From the NCBI GenBank assembly GCA_009841225.1, contig VXMF01000008.1:205763-269762 (forward strand): 64,000 bases of DNA. The letters run 5' to 3'. Of this stretch, positions 63,100-64,000 are shown piece after piece. The translations under genes and the position numbers were made by a program. Numbering within the stretch: the stretch's first letter is position 1; each line of letters begins with the position of its first letter. The notes beneath the pieces were generated by a model. It was not told the DNA's origin, made no database searches, and saw only the letters and a program-made list of their open reading frames with translations. The stretch comes from Terriglobia bacterium (lineage in GTDB: Bacteria; Acidobacteriota; Terriglobia; Bryobacterales; UBA6623).

Positions 63100-64000
63100 C
63101 TAGTCGCCGCTGGTGCCAACCGTCTCGCGGGGCGTCTCGGAAGACCCGGCGATCTGGACCAAGGCCGGCGCCGCGGGCTCCTTGAGAACGTCCTGGCGGT
63201 ACATCTTCATCAGCCGCGCTTCCTCCTCGGCCGACAGCTTTCGGTCGCGCGCGCCGCTCGCGGGCAGCGCTTCGCCGGTTGCCTCCGCCTCGCGGAGCTT
63301 CTGGTCGCGCGCCGCAATCTTCTCTTCGCGGGCATTCTGCGGGCCCTCCGAGACTTGCGCGCCGCGCGCCGCATGCTCGGCGTTGATGTGGAGCGTCTCG
63401 GGCAGCTGGGTGATCTCATCAACCTTGCGGCCGCCGGCATAGATCTTGTGGCGGCCGTGCTCGCCGTACCAGTTCGAGAGCGTGGCGGTCATATGCATCT
63501 TCTCGATGATGTTGCGCCAGCCGATGCCCGTGTTGTAGGCGCAGAAGGAGATCTCGCCCTCTTGCGTGCCGTACGGGATCACGCACATCTCGGTGCGCCG
63601 GAAGTCGTAGTTGAACAGATCCTGGAACCACATGCCCGCCACGAATAGGAAGTTCCACGGATCGTTCCGCCGGGCCGTGCCCTTGCCGTAGCTCTTGCCG
63701 CTTAGCGAGAACGACTTGTCGAACTTCTTCAGTAAGTCGAACATCGAGAAGTCCTTGGGCGCCTTCGCCGGGTTGTAGTTCTTCAACAGCGCGAACGCCA
63801 TCTGGACATTGGTCGCCAGCTTGCCCCGGCCGGAGTCGGTGACGCGCCGGATGTCCTGCACGAACTGCGGCACGTTGATGAACTCCGCCACGGGCGACAT
63901 GTCCTTGGTCTTCTTGTTGATCATCAAGGCGGTGCCGACGCCGCAGTTGGGGTGGCAGCCGCAGCTGACTTGGCCCCACTGGGCCTGCGGCCCGTGCGCC
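63100..64000 (-). CDS. Radical SAM protein C-terminal part, Tes/MJ0619-like; 5' end outside window
   Basis: The frame is open to the right edge, so only about 299 C-terminal residues are present and the CxxxCxxC radical SAM motif is outside. Visible cysteines occur in CGCHPNCGVG at the edge, RRTEMCVIPYG and ISFCAYNTG. The block QDLFNYDFRRTEMCVIPYG followed by FCAYN closely resembles the C-terminal region of the MJ0619/tetraether lipid synthase-like radical SAM family, where it carries auxiliary Fe-S ligands. A highly charged tail (about 80 residues) follows. In that family some members couple lipid tails to make membrane-spanning lipids, others methylate pterins; I cannot tell which. It converges on purA with 164 bp between. 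Confidence 0.7.
   Translation of the reverse strand, partial: AHGPQAQWGQVSCGCHPNCGVGTALMINKKTKDMSPVAEFINVPQFVQDIRRVTDSGRGKLATNVQMAFALLKNYNPAKAPKDFSMFDLLKKFDKSFSLSGKSYGKGTARRNDPWNFLFVAGMWFQDLFNYDFRRTEMCVIPYGTQEGEISFCAYNTGIGWRNIIEKMHMTATLSNWYGEHGRHKIYAGGRKVDEITQLPETLHINAEHAARGAQVSEGPQNAREEKIAARDQKLREAEATGEALPASGARDRKLSAEEEARLMKMYRQDVLKEPAAPALVQIAGSSETPRETVGTSGD

Overview
This is a 64 kb stretch of a high-G+C, densely coded bacterial chromosome that looks like an Acidobacteriota genome (Bryobacterales-like). I infer this from family content, not a marker gene: two DUF1549/DUF1553 plus DUF1501 pairs, several Gfo/Idh/MocA proteins (two with Tat-like signals), Tat- or lipobox-type sulfatases, a DUF1080 protein, an FG-GAP/VCBS protein, a bactofilin, a 2-oxoacid:ferredoxin oxidoreductase and a Tes-like radical SAM protein. 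Planctomycetota share many of these families and remain an alternative. No rRNA, CRISPR array or replication origin was seen. One tRNA is present.

Layout. 1-3.4 kb: 3' part of a DUF1549/DUF1553 gene and its DUF1501 partner. 3.4-8.7 kb (minus): acyl-CoA ligase, FAH-family hydrolase, DUF2339 membrane protein. 8.8-15.5 kb (plus): Gfo/Idh/MocA dehydrogenase, a sialidase-sulfatase fusion, then birA, coaX and pncB. 15.5-18.6 kb (minus): trpB, a decayed MazEF module flanked by a degenerate copy of the 3' end of the neighbouring FG-GAP gene, and that FG-GAP gene. 18.8-21.4 kb (plus): def, fmt, argJ. 21.5-28 kb is an accessory region: a CAU tRNA, a 1.6 kb segment bounded by a repeat of the tRNA 3' end and holding an IS6-type transposase tail and an alpha/beta-hydrolase-like gene, a Gfo/Idh/MocA gene, a lone VapB-like antitoxin, an unrecognised exported protein and a DUF4143 ATPase with an AT-rich, palindrome-bearing upstream region. 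28-38.2 kb is a long minus-strand run: hydrolase, TlpA-like protein, PhoD phosphatase, a coupled mutT/alkA/badF/unknown-gene operon, an Nramp-like transporter abutting an MgtE-like sensor lacking a membrane domain, and eno. 38.2-39.9 kb (plus): Gfo/Idh/MocA protein and bactofilin. 39.9-47 kb (minus): methyltransferase, small membrane protein, trpF, Nudix-MBL fusion, and the second DUF1501 and DUF1549/1553 pair. 47.3-49.7 kb (plus): DUF1080 protein and an ArnT-like glycosyltransferase. 49.7-53.7 kb (minus): CBS protein and the 2-oxoacid oxidoreductase. 54-63 kb (plus): hisZ, hisG, gamma-glutamyltransferase, two sulfatases, purA. The end holds the C-terminal part of a radical SAM protein on the minus strand.

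The exported enzymes (sialidase-sulfatase, two further sulfatases, dehydrogenases, DUF1080 and DUF1501/1553 proteins) fit growth on sulfated or otherwise decorated glycans. Housekeeping genes for tryptophan, histidine, arginine, NAD, CoA, biotin and purine metabolism are scattered among them. The most distinctive items are the two-gene Nramp/MgtE-sensor arrangement, the tRNA-bounded segment, the MazEF scar between duplicated gene ends, and the sialidase-sulfatase fusion.
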